Below, in pieces: positions 19,883-29,766 of a stretch of 64,000 nt of DNA (positions within the stretch are counted from its first letter, which is position 1; the number at the start of each line of letters is the position of its first letter). The position numbers and the translations under genes are program-made. Source of the stretch: Seminavis robusta (Eukaryota > Bacillariophyta > Bacillariophyceae > Naviculales > Naviculaceae); NCBI GenBank assembly GCA_903772945.1, contig CAICTM010000306.1:1-64000 (forward strand), in the 5' to 3' direction. The notes under the pieces were generated by a model. The model had not been told where the DNA came from. It made no database searches and was given only the letters and a program-made list of their open reading frames with translations.

Positions 19883-20083
19883 CACACTATATGTATAGAC
19901 TGTCGGAGGGATCCACTCTACAGTAGAGCTATTAGCCAACACTGATGGGGCTGCTTGGAGTTGTCAAGTTTCGCCAACTACAGAGTTGGCCTGTTGCGGA
20001 TTTTGTTGTTTGGTGTGTCAATCAATCAATCAATGGTTGGTCCTCGTTTTAGGGTTACAGGCTAACCATACCGGACCGGACAT
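19883..20083. promoter_or_regulatory. Upstream region of the 7-TM gene
   Basis: Presumed promoter of the minus-strand 7-TM gene, with a CAATCAATCAATCAAT run near 20016. No defined element identified. Confidence 0.25.
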
Positions 20084-20412
20084 GACCGTCCAACCGTTTT
20101 CACTCAGGCTCTAAAACAAAAATTGAAATTTCCACGCCTGAGCACCGTTTGAAACATGCCCTTAAACATGCCCTTATATAAACATGCCCTTAAAACATAC
20201 CCTTAATGCCTCGAAACACGCCCTTAAGCCTTCATTGAAACACCATAGAACATGCCCTTATCACGAATGAACATGCCCTTATATAAACATGCCCTTTAAA
20301 AAATGTACCCTTATATCTGAAATATGCCCTTAAACATGCCCTTAAAACATGCCCTTAGAATGAGAACCAGTTGTGGTCGTTTTAAAGTCTGAGTGAAAAC
20401 CGTCGGACAGTC
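20084..20412. mobile_element. TIR element carrying a 12-copy CCCTTA minisatellite
   Basis: Ends 20084-20117 and 20379-20412 are inverted repeats matching at 29 of 34 positions (core CGTTTTCACTCAG / CTGAGTGAAAACCG). Between them, 20150-20360 holds about twelve degenerate copies of an AACATGCCCTTA-type unit spaced about 11-25 bases. The layout is that of a non-autonomous DNA transposon (MITE) with an internal tandem array. No open frame or transposase is present, and I saw no clear target-site duplication. The superfamily cannot be told from the ends. Confidence 0.65.
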
Positions 20413-20994
20413 CTGTACTCATCATATAGTAAAAGGTAGATTATACCATTACACGGTACCGGCCAGATGTAACCCAACTCCACTCCTCATACCGACCCGA
20501 CTCCTCCGCTGGCTAAGAGGGTTGCTTGGTAGCTCTAGCAGTAATGCTAACTGCATACCGGTAGCTGAGGCTCTCAGCAGGAGGAGCATTTGGGATCAAA
20601 CTGGGCATTGAGCTGGGGAAGGAGCTGCCCAGGAGAAATGCTATAGAGATGTCACTGACTGGGAAGCTGGCTGAGGCTGACTAGCTGGGCTCAGGCCAGC
20701 AGGGGAGGTACAACCAGGACCGGGGCTGGAACTAGTAGGGCAGGGGGAGGAGCTAGGAAAACCGCTAGGGAGCCATGTCAGTAGCTGGGAGGGTTGTGCA
20801 ATCCACTGTCATGCCTTTTTGCTATTTCTGTTTCCGTAGTTGGCGCCACCGGAGGCATCTTGTTATTGTCCGTTGTCAGTTGTTGGCTGCCAATCACCAA
20901 GCAAGTCAGTCTTGCGGGTGGATCTTCCTCGTGAACCCGAATAATATTTTTATTTTATCCAAATGATACAACACAAAATCGTAAGGAATCAGCA
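20413..20994. other. Gene-free G-rich stretch
   Basis: 20560-20780 is rich in GCTGGG/GAGGCT blocks, likely old local duplications. No coding region supported. Confidence 0.4.
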
Positions 20995-21450
20995 AATTGA
21001 AATTTGGAATTGTGAGAAATCAGCAAAATTAGAAATTGTGAGGAATGGGAGAAATTGAAATTGTGAGAAATCATAAATTGAATTTGAATTGTGAGGAATC
21101 AGATGTTGAAAAATAGAATTGTGAGGAATCTGTGAAATCAGAATAGTGAGAAATCGAAAATCGAGAATTAGAATTGTGAGAAATCGTTGAAATATGAATT
21201 GTGAGAAATCAGCAAAATTGAAATTGTGAGAAATCGAAACTCGAGAATTTGAATTGTGAGAAATCGTCAGAAAAAGAATTGTGAGAAATCAACAAAATTG
21301 AAATTGTGAGGAATCAGAAAAAATTGGAATTGTGAGAAATCGAAAACGAAAATTGGAATTGTGAGAAATCCTAAATTGAAAAATCAAATTGTGAGAAATC
21401 GGCAAAATTGGAATTGTGAGAAATCGGCAAAATTGGAATTGTGAGGAAAT
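20995..21450. repeat. About 17-copy AATTGTGAGAAATC minisatellite
   Basis: A tandem array with unit about 27 bases: a constant core AATTGTGAGAAATC (or GAGGAATC) followed by a variable 8-17 base A-rich spacer (AGCAAAATTGG is commonest). I count about 17 cores. Copies differ by point changes, and the most alike are at the right end (near 21390-21440). The array is AT-rich, unlike the neighbours, and its spacers vary too little in kind for a CRISPR. Confidence 0.85.
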
Positions 21451-21835
21451 TTGATGATTTAATTTAAATTTAAATTTTGTCATTGTCATTGTTCAGAAAA
21501 AATGAGAAATCGGAAATCTGGTTTGCCAAGTTTTTTGTCTTGTGTTTTTGTCCCCATGGTGTTCTGTTGCCCATGGCGGCGCTGTTACGGTCGTCGTCCT
21601 ACCAGCACCGTGGCTGCTGTAATGTCGCAAAAGAGTCTTCCAACAATGTCTAACTCAAGGAGCTAACTAGCCGACATTTCGGGTTGCAACATTGTTCCAA
21701 GGGTCCAAACAGTTAGTTTTTAGCCGCCAAATTTCAGTCTTGTACAGCACACTGTCAGAGTTACAGCGTATCCACCTCTCACGGATGTGCATGCATCCCT
21801 TGGAATCATAGTACCACCGTGCGGCTGTTCTTACA
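21451..21835. other. Spacer before the acetyltransferase
   Basis: AT-rich tail of the array, then ordinary sequence and the presumed promoter of the next gene. No coding region supported. Confidence 0.4.
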
Positions 21836-22372
21836 ATGTCATTGACTATGCCAACAATTCGCCCTCTCCTTCCTGGCGACAACGATGATGATTGGGCCAG
21901 GGTCTACGAGCTCCAATGCCGCGTCTATCCACCCGAATGGCATGAAGATGTACCAGTATTGAGACAAAAGGCGACAGTAGGAAACGGATTTTGCTTCCTC
22001 TATCAAGATCAAGGGGAACTGATGGGGTATTGTTTGGCACACCCGTGGGCTTCTGGACAAGTGCCCAAGTTGAATGCTGTCGTAAAAGAAGCTACTGCTC
22101 CAGTAACCACCGACAATCTATTCCTTCATGACTTGGCGGTCGCCACACCGAAACAGGGGATTGGAAAGCGCCTGTTCCAACATCTCCAACAACAACAGCA
22201 GCAGCAGCAAGTACAACCAAACAAGGGCAGAATCAAAAGCATGTCACTGGTTGCCGTCAATGGGAGTCACAGCTTTTGGACAAAACTGGGATTCCAACGG
22301 GCGACACCGCTGGATCCAGAGTGCCTGCAAAGCTACGGGTCGGATGCGGCGTTCATGGTACTCTCGTTGTGA
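21836..22372 (+). CDS. GNAT-family N-acetyltransferase
   Basis: One 178-residue frame with ATGs at 21836 and 21848. The fold order is visible: an N-terminal IRPLLPGDNDDDWARVYELQ, a central strand FCFLYQDQGELMGYCLAHPW, then the acetyl-CoA motif FLHDLAVATPKQGIGKRLFQ (Q/R-x-x-G-x-G/A region as QGIGKRL), then SLVAVNGSHSFWTKLGFQ, the usual N-x-x-A-x-x-F/Y-x-x-x-G-F end. A CAG/CAA-coded polyglutamine run of about nine residues sits just after the acetyl-CoA helix. The family moves an acetyl group from acetyl-CoA to an amine; the substrate cannot be told. No leader is seen. Confidence 0.85.
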   Translation: MSLTMPTIRPLLPGDNDDDWARVYELQCRVYPPEWHEDVPVLRQKATVGNGFCFLYQDQGELMGYCLAHPWASGQVPKLNAVVKEATAPVTTDNLFLHDLAVATPKQGIGKRLFQHLQQQQQQQQVQPNKGRIKSMSLVAVNGSHSFWTKLGFQRATPLDPECLQSYGSDAAFMVLSL

Positions 22373-22640
22373 CTAGCTAGCTAGCTTCCAGCACGAGCAA
22401 CCCTGCATATGCTCAGGTGCTCTGGTTGTCATCGATGTCAGTGGGATTCTTATGAAAGGGAAGATGATGTGCTACCGGTAGCCATCTAGCTAGCCAATGG
22501 ACGAGTATGAAGGCAGCCAACAAGCTTCTTGTACAACCAAGGATGCTGGTACAATGAAAGTAACAACCATCGCAAGCGCATCGCAGACTTACTACACAGA
22601 AGTGTCATCAAGAATAAACCTTTGTGGCTCGGGTCCTGTC
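22373..22640. other. Spacer with shared 3' flank
   Basis: The last 50 bases (CAACCTGCATTGGGAACCACC side) are similar to 26345-26390, the 3' flank of the paralog further right, marking the edge of a duplication. Confidence 0.4.
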
Positions 22641-25600
22641 TCAACCTGCATTGGGAACCACCTTCAACTGTTTGCCTCCTTCACCAAGTCCAGCAATACC
22701 TATCAGGCCTGCTGAATTCTTCCTTTGCTCCATAACAGTTGTTTCAGGAAGGCCAGCACTCACGAGTTTTTGCTGGGAGACTCGGACTGTCCCCGGCCGC
22801 TCACCTTGACTCTCTTGCTGTGAGCCCGAATGTCTGCTGCTACCATTCTTCCTTGTAGATTTCCAGGAGCTGGCAATCCAAGTCACAGCATCAGTTCCCT
22901 TCAAAGTGTCCTCTTGCCTTTGGACCATATCATGATATCTGACAATCCCCTTGAGACACTCAAGCACAGATTGCTGGTTCTTATCATGAACCAAAGAGGA
23001 ACTCTTCTTTGGCCAAGCAAAGTTCTTAGCTGGAGTTGGCATTACACTTTGAGCAACAAGAGCACTCAAGTCACTGACACCTGCTGGGCTCGCTGCTCTT
23101 CTGCGGCGATCTGCTGAAGATATTTGTGCAGAAGACTCCTGGGAAAGTGTTTTCGCCGACCTGCATCTTGATACGCCTGTCACTGCAGCCATGGAATCGA
23201 AGCCCACTTGGCCGCTCAGATCATTGGTCGCGTCGTTGGTCGGCAACTGCTGGTGCCGTTCTTTGCCCCCTTCGTCTTGGCCGCTGTGATCAAGCCAGCT
23301 GCTGTTGTCAAGCACTCCACTGTCTACAATGGAAATACGACTCTTCCTCGGGATTGGATCTTCCGTGAAGCTTGTGCTTCTGGGTAGCACACTGCAAGAG
23401 GAACGAGTCTTTGGTTCGCCGTCAATTGCAGCATCCCGGTCTTCACCATCAGGGAGACTCCCTTCGAAACCAGAGCAGATGTTTTGTGATATAGCCTCCA
23501 CCGGCGATAGCCTGGCAGCGACTGACTCTGCGCTAAGTTCCCTGATACCACAACTTTTACCTTCCTTTTCTACACAACCATTGAGGCCTGAACTGAAATC
23601 AACGGCGCTGAATCGCCTCCAACTGCTATCAGCATCGTTTCGGCTACCATCAGACTTGGTTCGTCGAGCACTGATTGGCACCCTCGTCCTGTCTGTGCCA
23701 CGTTGCGACCTTGAGTGATTTGGCTCGCAGACTCTTTCACGAGCCCCTCGGTCAGACAGATTATTGTTGTGGGTGTCTTCTCCCGTTGACTTTGAACGTG
23801 TGACTAAAGGCCGCTCCTGAGAAGTGCCCCTGCAGAGTTTTGGAGACATGCTGCGAGAACTGCGGGCTTCTGGCTCTTCTATTGCCGAGTCTTGTCTGAT
23901 TGGCGAGGCACTTCGTGCTCTGGGCTGCTCGTCTTGGTTTTTGTGTTTCTTAGATTTGTTCCCTCGATCTGTTGTGCGATCTCCCCGGAGGGATTTGCTG
24001 TTTGGGAGATTTCTACCAAACGTGAGATCAATCGATCTGGTTGCTCTCATGGATTGGGCTGCTTTTCTGCCTAACGATGGATCCACACCGACGGATCTTT
24101 GCTCTCTACTTGACGGAGTATCACGTGGATTGGGTTTGAGGCAGATTAATGTCATGACTGGCTCAACAGGCGGCGGATCGCGAGGCTTGGAATCGTCCGA
24201 CTTAGTCGGCCTTCTCCAATCTGATGTTTGTTTGTCGCTGCTAGAAGCACCGATGGAGCCCTGATGGACACTCCTCCCTGTCCTCTGAGACGAATCCAGT
24301 GTCCTCCCACCTCTACGCGACTTATTGCTCGAGCCTTCCGAATCAAGCCTTGCTGACCTGGACTTGCTTCGTGGGCCCCGAGTGGATTTATCTTTCTGGT
24401 TTGGACTTGATCTGCGTGATCTTCCTTTGGCCTGTGTACCGGTATGCTGACAGGCTCTTGTCTCTGATTTGTTTCCGCCGCTATTACTCCTGGGAGGTCG
24501 TCTGTCATGGGCACTGTTGCCTCGCTCTCTGGCGCCAGGGCTGTTGCTTCGGTTCTTGGCTCGATTGCTGCGATTAGCACTGGCACCTCGTTAGCTGGGC
24601 TCCATGCTGTTGCCCCTTTTGCCATCTGCACGTTTCTCAGCTTCTCTGCTCCTGCCTTGACGGCCTCGAGATTTGTCGACTGTGCAAGCCTCGGGATCAC
24701 CGGGTTTCCCTGCTATGGCTGTCACACCGTTCCTCGACCTGCTGCTCCTTGATGCCCTTGCGGATTTGGCCATAGATGTTTTGCTTTTGGAGAGGTCATC
24801 AAAAGAAGTTTTTTCCATGCTTCCAACGCAAGTTCTTGCGCCGACCCTCAAGCTGCTTCCTCCTGCACTTATCCTGTGGCTTCTACCTGATGGGTCCATC
24901 CTGTTCTCTCGCTCGGAGTCCATGTCCACCATCCTGCTTCCGCTGTCGGTGTTGTCCAATCTTTTCCGGCCTGCTGAACTAGTCCAAGGAGCGTTGGATC
25001 TGATCATCTGAGTCCTTGCGTTTTCATCCAAGTGGGATGTTCTATTTCCTCTCGTAGAGCGGTCAGGGTCAATTGAGGAAAGCGTCTTGGATCTGCTCAA
25101 ATGAGACTCTGTGGTTTCAATCAAGTGCCCGCTATCGGTACTCCCGATTTGTCGACTTCCTCTAATTGTGCCGGCAGAAACATCCAACCTGTCCAACCTG
25201 TTACGGGTCAGCTCTGCCACATTGGATAGAGCATTAGAACCGTTGTTTCGAGTCCTCGTGTTCTCGTCCAATAGGCCATTGCTCCCGCTGTGCTGCCTAC
25301 TTTCTCTGACAGAGGTGTCCAACAGGGAACTTCCACCTTCTGGACTAATTAGGCTCGTGTTTCTGACTCCTTTTCCCAACCAGACAAAGTGCTCCTGCTC
25401 CTGTTTCGGCTCTCTCTGTGAACGATAGAGCGCAGCTGACTTTCCACCAGGGGCTGAGCATCCATGAGGGAATCATCCACAGTTGCTTCTAAGTCTTCTC
25501 CTTCGTCCTGTGGAAACATGGCGTTAAGCTCGTTGCCCTCAGCGGCTTGGCTTCGACGAATGCTCAGAATAACGCTGATCCTGCCACTCTGTTCGCCCAT

Positions 25601-25945
25601 CTCATCGTGGTGGTGCTCATTATCGTCTTCGTGGACCTTGCAAGGTGAGTGGTCTTCGCTAGAACCTTGGTTCGCTTCTGCAGCTACGCAGCAGTCCTCT
25701 TGCTTCATCCCACATCTGCTGCAGAACTTGTATTTGGCAGGCTGTTCCACTCCACAGGTCTGGCACCACCAATCCTCCTCCTTTTTTTTAAACTCTGGCC
25801 TCTTACCTCCACAAACCCCGCAAAATTTGCATGCTAGTGGATATTCGTTGCCGCATTGATCGCACTTCCATTCTAGGTTTGCGGCAGAATCGCATTTCTT
25901 CCCTTCGTGGGTATCGGAGCTCATGGTTCGATCCATTGGCAGCAT
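22641..25945 (-). pseudogene. Zinc-ribbon, Arg/Ser-rich gene, apparently broken
   Basis: Read from 25945 or 25924 (the latter ATG matches the paralog start), the first frame gives two zinc ribbons: C21-x2-C24 with C35-x2-C38, and C54-x2-C57 with C68-x2-C71, then an acidic region. Near 25350-25380 the coding signal moves to another frame, running about 260 residues of Arg/Ser/Asn/Asp-rich sequence to a TAA at 24591-24593. The same frame then stays open from 24590 to 22641, about 650 further residues, ending in a tail domain shared with the neighbour (GIAGLGEGGKQLKVVP). So one frame change and one in-frame stop interrupt a coding stretch of about 1,100 codons. Undetected introns or a sequence error could explain either. 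Double zinc ribbons usually mediate protein or nucleic-acid contact; the function is unknown. Confidence 0.6.
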
Positions 25946-26369
25946 CACGGTTTATGCTGCCTCTTGTGTGCCAATTGCACTGTAGGATGCCAGCTCAAGC
26001 AAGTTGATGACAAACCACTGGATGGTTGGTTGGATGTGCTAGCTAGCTAGCTAGATACTGATCGTAGATGCTCACTGGAGATGTGAGGAAAACCCTTACC
26101 TAGCGGTACATCCACATGACCAGTTATTCGCATGAATGAATAGTCTAGAGCTTGGACGCAGACCCAGCAACTTGGACTTTACTAATAAGATTGCTTTTAC
26201 GTTTATGCTGTGGCTGTTGATCCTCTCGCTACCGGTAGCTAGCTCTGATCAGCGCCCAGGAGAAACGACGACCTTTGCCGGCTACCTTTTGGAGCACCTC
26301 AGGGGACAACATGAAGAAGAGTGTAAGGATATCTACTATTGATTGGACCTTCATGGATCAGGTCCTGTT
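25946..26369. other. Spacer between the two paralogs
   Basis: Contains a CTAGCTAGCTAG run near 26040 and a single ACCGGTAGCTAG near 26231. No separate gene supported. Confidence 0.4.
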
Positions 26370-26927
26370 TCAACCTGCATGGGGCACCACCTTCAACTGT
26401 TTGCCTCCTTCACCCAGTCCAGCAATACCCACCAGGCCTGAATTCTTCATTTGCTCCAAAACAGTTCTTTCAGATAAACCCAGGCCAGTACTCGTATGCC
26501 TTCGCTGGGAGACTCGGACTGGCTCTGGGGTCCCACCCTGACTCTGCTTCTGCGAGCCCGAATGTCTGCTACCACCACTCTTCCTTGTAGATATCCAGGA
26601 GCTGGCAATCAGACTCACAGCATCAGTTGCCTTCAAAGTGTCCACTTGCCTTTGGACTGTGTCCTGGTTGCTAGCACCACCTTTCAAACGCTCAAGCACA
26701 GATTGCTGGTTCTTCCCATGAACCAAAGAGGAACTCTGCTTTGGCAAAGCAAGGTTATTAGCTGGAGTTGGCATTCCAGTTCGAGCAATGATAGCTCTCA
26801 ACTCATTGACACGAGCTGCACTTGATGCTCTTCTGCGCCGTCCATCATCTGCCAACGACTTGTGGTGAGTAGACTCTGGGTTGGTGGCCGCATCCCATTT
26901 CATCTCTTCTTGGGTCTCGGCGCTCAT
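26370..26927 (-). CDS. Short paralog of the zinc-ribbon gene's tail domain
   Basis: Product of 185 residues from the ATG at 26927, which aligns with the neighbour's MSSDTHEG start as MSAETQEE; an upstream in-frame ATG at 27015-27017 would add 30 residues. After about 25 residues it goes straight to the conserved tail: RRRRASSAARVNELRAI, then TPANNLALPKQSSSLVHGKN, then IASSWISTRKSGGSRHSGSQ, ending GIAGLGEGGKQLKVVP. The zinc ribbons and the long Arg/Ser-rich middle are absent. Both copies share 3' flanking DNA, so this is a tandem duplicate in which the middle was lost here or gained next door. The function is unknown. Confidence 0.6.
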   Translation of the reverse strand: MSAETQEEMKWDAATNPESTHHKSLADDGRRRRASSAARVNELRAIIARTGMPTPANNLALPKQSSSLVHGKNQQSVLERLKGGASNQDTVQRQVDTLKATDAVSLIASSWISTRKSGGSRHSGSQKQSQGGTPEPVRVSQRRHTSTGLGLSERTVLEQMKNSGLVGIAGLGEGGKQLKVVPHAG

Positions 26928-27017
26928 GGTTCGATCTTTTCTTCTCTTGGAAGCACAAAAGTTATGCTGCTTTTTATGACAATATCCTGTTGCATCTGTT
27001 GGTCCAAACTCATACAT

Positions 27018-27809
27018 GACAAACCACCTGATGAATGAGTCGGCTACCGTACATTGAGCTCCAAAACCGGTACCAGTACATATGCATAGTCTGCTCTAGA
27101 AGACCGGTACCGTAGCTTCCGGTAGATTCGATTCTCACCGGTAGCCGTAGCTTCCCTGTAGATTCTCACCGGTGTTCCTTACGGACATGTACGGTGGTTG
27201 CGGACCTTCCGCCAATTGACATCGCATGAATGAAATGGTGTGATAACAGGAATACCAGTACAGTAACTGTTATCCCTTATCAATTAGAAAGCTTTGACTC
27301 ACGTGCTCCGACTTGTCACTACCATCAATCAATTGCTGCTACCTGGTAGCCAGTGGGAAGGATGACCATAGCGCCTTCAAAACCCCGTCGATCTCACCCT
27401 GTTGGTTCAGTTCAGCGTTTGAGATCCAGCAGTCCAGGTGCCCTGTCATAGCATAGCGGTTCGCCTCACTCACCACTGTCAACCCAATCCCCAGAGCTAT
27501 CCAATCCAGCAGTCCAAGGTGTACATCACAAACGTCTATCTAGCTAGTAATGCTATCAAATCTGGCGCGTACATCGAGAGATACCTAGCACCGGTACAGT
27601 CGTAGCCGGTGCTCCGTAGAGTCCAGGAGGAAAAGCTAAAAGCTCAAGTTGCCCCACGAAACCCCGAAAAATTCGAATTCGATTGAATGATCGACGGAAT
27701 CTTCAATCGAATTGAATCGAATCGAATCGAATCGAATCGAATCGAATCGAATCGAATCGAAACCGTTCAGGGCGGTTGTGAAAAGAGAAAAAAGTTGCAT
27801 TTCACAACG
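27018..27809. other. Palindrome-rich upstream stretch of ARPC4
   Basis: 27060-27190 and 27580-27610 are dense in ACCGGTA/GGTACC motifs. No gene supported. The AATCG microsatellite at the right end is listed separately. Confidence 0.5.
27716..27760. repeat. (ATCGA)9 microsatellite
   Basis: Nine perfect ATCGA units, with looser AATTGAATCGA copies to the left, 50 bases upstream of the ARPC4 ATG. The frame is open across the repeat (coding NRIES units from the ATG at 27687), but homology begins only after 27810, so it is most likely leader sequence. Confidence 0.9.
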
Positions 27810-28331
27810 ATGGCAACGACAATGACGACGAGCAGCTTTGCGTCACGCAAGGATTACCTCGATTCCATCGAGAAGGGCCTTCGTGAAGGTCTCACTGCCA
27901 TGGACATTGATGACAAGGCTTCGGCGGTGCCTCGTCGTTACAAGGCGTTTTTCGAGGACTCGTCCCATCGTCGCGTCGTCCTGTGGAAAGCCCCCATGAA
28001 GGAGTGCTGTTTGCTGGAGGCGACCTCGGATTCGATCCGTTGCTCGTTTCGTCTCAAGAAACAAGACGAACTAGAGACCATTATTGTCCGCGAGTTTTTG
28101 ACGACGCAGCAGCAGCTATGGAAGGACTATCGAATGCTTCAAAAGATCCCGTTGGAGGGCCACGACGTGAGTTTCTTCATTACCAACCGTCAAGTGCGAG
28201 ATTATGGGTTGGAGGAAGTTGTGGCCAGTATCGTGGCCTTTGTGACGTCTGTGGAAAAGGAAAAGAGTGACATGAAGATTGGCGTGAATGCTCGAGCTCG
28301 ACAAGCGGCACGAGGCATCTTTGGAAACTAA
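27810..28331 (+). CDS. ARPC4: Arp2/3 complex subunit 4 (p20)
   Basis: Product of 173 residues, close to the 168 usual for ARPC4. Family landmarks are in order: KEYLD-like start (ASRKDYLDSIEKGLREGL), KECCLLEATSDSIRCSF matching the NSVRVSI strand, KKQDELETIIVREFL, KIPLEGHDVSFFITN (human form R/K-P-V-E-G-Y-D-I-S-F-L-I-T-N), and VEKEKSDMKIGVNARARQAA (human E-I-S-E-M-K-L-S-V-N-A-R-A-R). In the family ARPC4 pairs with ARPC2 to form the core that holds Arp2 and Arp3 and nucleates branched actin. The start was chosen because homology begins at MATTMTTSSF; an earlier in-frame ATG at 27687 would add microsatellite-coded residues. Confidence 0.95.
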   Translation: MATTMTTSSFASRKDYLDSIEKGLREGLTAMDIDDKASAVPRRYKAFFEDSSHRRVVLWKAPMKECCLLEATSDSIRCSFRLKKQDELETIIVREFLTTQQQLWKDYRMLQKIPLEGHDVSFFITNRQVRDYGLEEVVASIVAFVTSVEKEKSDMKIGVNARARQAARGIFGN

Positions 28332-28611
28332 AAGAAGAGCCAACTTGCGAGCAGAGACGGAGAATGCTTTGCGGCGAGCGAAAGGAATGAACGAACGAGG
28401 AAAGCAGTCGATGCTGCCAACTAGAGTCTCCGGATCCTTCCATTTTCTCTCATGAACCAGAAGAATCAAACAGCATCGAATCAACACGACAACAATGCCA
28501 AACGAGTTTTGATGAATAAAAGCATCCTGTGGAAGAGCAATCCATGTGACACAAAAAACTACTACTAGCAACTAGCTATGTAAATAGTGAATTCTTTGTC
28601 TAGAAACGATC
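28332..28611. other. Convergent 3' spacer
   Basis: Joins the 3' ends of ARPC4 and the glycine-zipper gene; nothing else seen. Confidence 0.3.
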
Positions 28612-29295
28612 CTACAACACACCACTTGTATGTGGTCCATTGCCGCCTCCTTGGTTCTTGTCGTCATTGCTGTTGTTGTTGCCATTATTTTTCACACTGT
28701 CCACGACATCGGTGACGGATTGCTTCATCCAAGACAATCCATTGTTGATTCCTCTTCCAGCGGCATTTGCGGCTTCTCCAATTCGATCGCCTGGCCGCAC
28801 GGGTTCACCACTTCCCAGCCGCTGTCCGCCTCCTAGCGTTTGACCTGATGATTGTTGTTGTGAATTGGAAAACGAATTCCGGGCAGGTGCACCACCACCC
28901 AACCGCTGTCCACCACCCAAAGGTTGACCATTTCCCAGCGTTTGACCGCCCTGTTGATTGTCTTTTTTGTTGTAACTGTCTGTCACTTTGCGACACGCCG
29001 GACAGAGACTATCTTGTTGGGATTCCACCACATCCACAACCTTGTTGGACGCGTCTCTTCCAGCCCTGGCACCGGCAAAGGATCCCGCAATGGCGCCTCC
29101 AATGGCACCTACAGGACCCAATACCGATCCCAATAGCATGGAGCCTCCCAACGATGCTCCCAGAGAACCACTGAGGCTCCCCACCACATTGGCGGTGCCA
29201 CGATTCGCGTTATCTGCGATGGGGTTGCGACAGCGAGCGCAGACGCGGACTCGTCGTTCTTGAACCACCTTTTCTTGGACTGTCTCGTAGGGCAT
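28612..29295 (-). CDS. Glycine-zipper protein with split CxxC pairs
   Basis: Product of 227 residues from the ATG at 29295 (the frame is open upstream). CARC sits near residue 22 and CPAC near residue 101, a possible split zinc site. Between them lies a Gly/Ala-rich glycine-zipper segment (GGSMLLGSVLGPVGAIGGAI, then AGSFAGARAGRD), typical of helices that pack in membranes. The C-terminal half is Gly/Gln/Asn low-complexity with repeated GGQxLGGGQRLG units, then an amphipathic helix (LSWMKQSVTDVVDSVKN). No leader peptide. The function is unknown to me; membrane association through the zipper is an inference. Confidence 0.65.
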   Translation of the reverse strand: MPYETVQEKVVQERRVRVCARCRNPIADNANRGTANVVGSLSGSLGASLGGSMLLGSVLGPVGAIGGAIAGSFAGARAGRDASNKVVDVVESQQDSLCPACRKVTDSYNKKDNQQGGQTLGNGQPLGGGQRLGGGAPARNSFSNSQQQSSGQTLGGGQRLGSGEPVRPGDRIGEAANAAGRGINNGLSWMKQSVTDVVDSVKNNGNNNSNDDKNQGGGNGPHTSGVL

Positions 29296-29766
29296 GGTTG
29301 GCTTCTCTTGTATTGTATTGACTGTACTATACGGTAGTGCCTTGTGGATGTGGACTACTGTTGCTGTCTTGCGGTGGATTGACGATGTGGCGACTGAAGT
29401 TGTTGTCGGTGCTCTTTTGTTTGGCGAGAAGAAGCTTATTAGCAAAACTAGCTTAGAGCGTCCATCATTGGCTCCCTAACTAAAGCGGCATTTTTATTGC
29501 TGTACCAGAAGCTCAAGAAAATCCACGTTTCGAACCCCGACAAAGCAGACATGAACCTGGCACAGCCACGGTGCCACCAAAGGAGCATTTGTTAACCAGC
29601 CTCCACACGTTTGTCTAATAGAGTCTGGGAAGTGCGACATCAACCTTGATGCTCTTTGTAAACTAAATACACCAGTATCTATGCCGGGAAAGACAGCTCG
29701 TGGTTAGCTCACAATTCCAAAAAGGAGAGAAGAAAATCCAACACGATAACTCAAGCAAAACGCAGT
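29296..29766. other. Divergent upstream region
   Basis: Shared by the glycine-zipper gene and the 985-residue gene; presumed to hold both promoters. A TTCGAAACG segment near 29530 looks like a tRNA T-loop but has no matching stems. Confidence 0.4.

Noticed and set aside
20150-20360. Telomere-like CCCTTA units
   Set aside because: Spacing is irregular and each unit includes ACATG; not a CCCTAA telomere run.
20150-21450. CRISPR-like spaced repeats
   Set aside because: The cores are degenerate, spacers are low-complexity and similar to each other, no cas-like genes nearby, and the genome is eukaryotic.
24152-24700. 182-codon minus frame within the zinc-ribbon gene
   Set aside because: The other frame is open across 24155-24590 with the same Arg/Ser-rich character and continues to the conserved tail, so this one is a shadow.
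27687-27809. ARPC4 start at the upstream ATG
   Set aside because: It would encode a microsatellite (NRIES units) before the conserved start; the family begins at about 27810.
29510-29600. Possible tRNA from a GGTTCGAA-like T-loop (minus strand)
   Set aside because: Flanking bases do not pair as T-stem, anticodon stem or acceptor stem.
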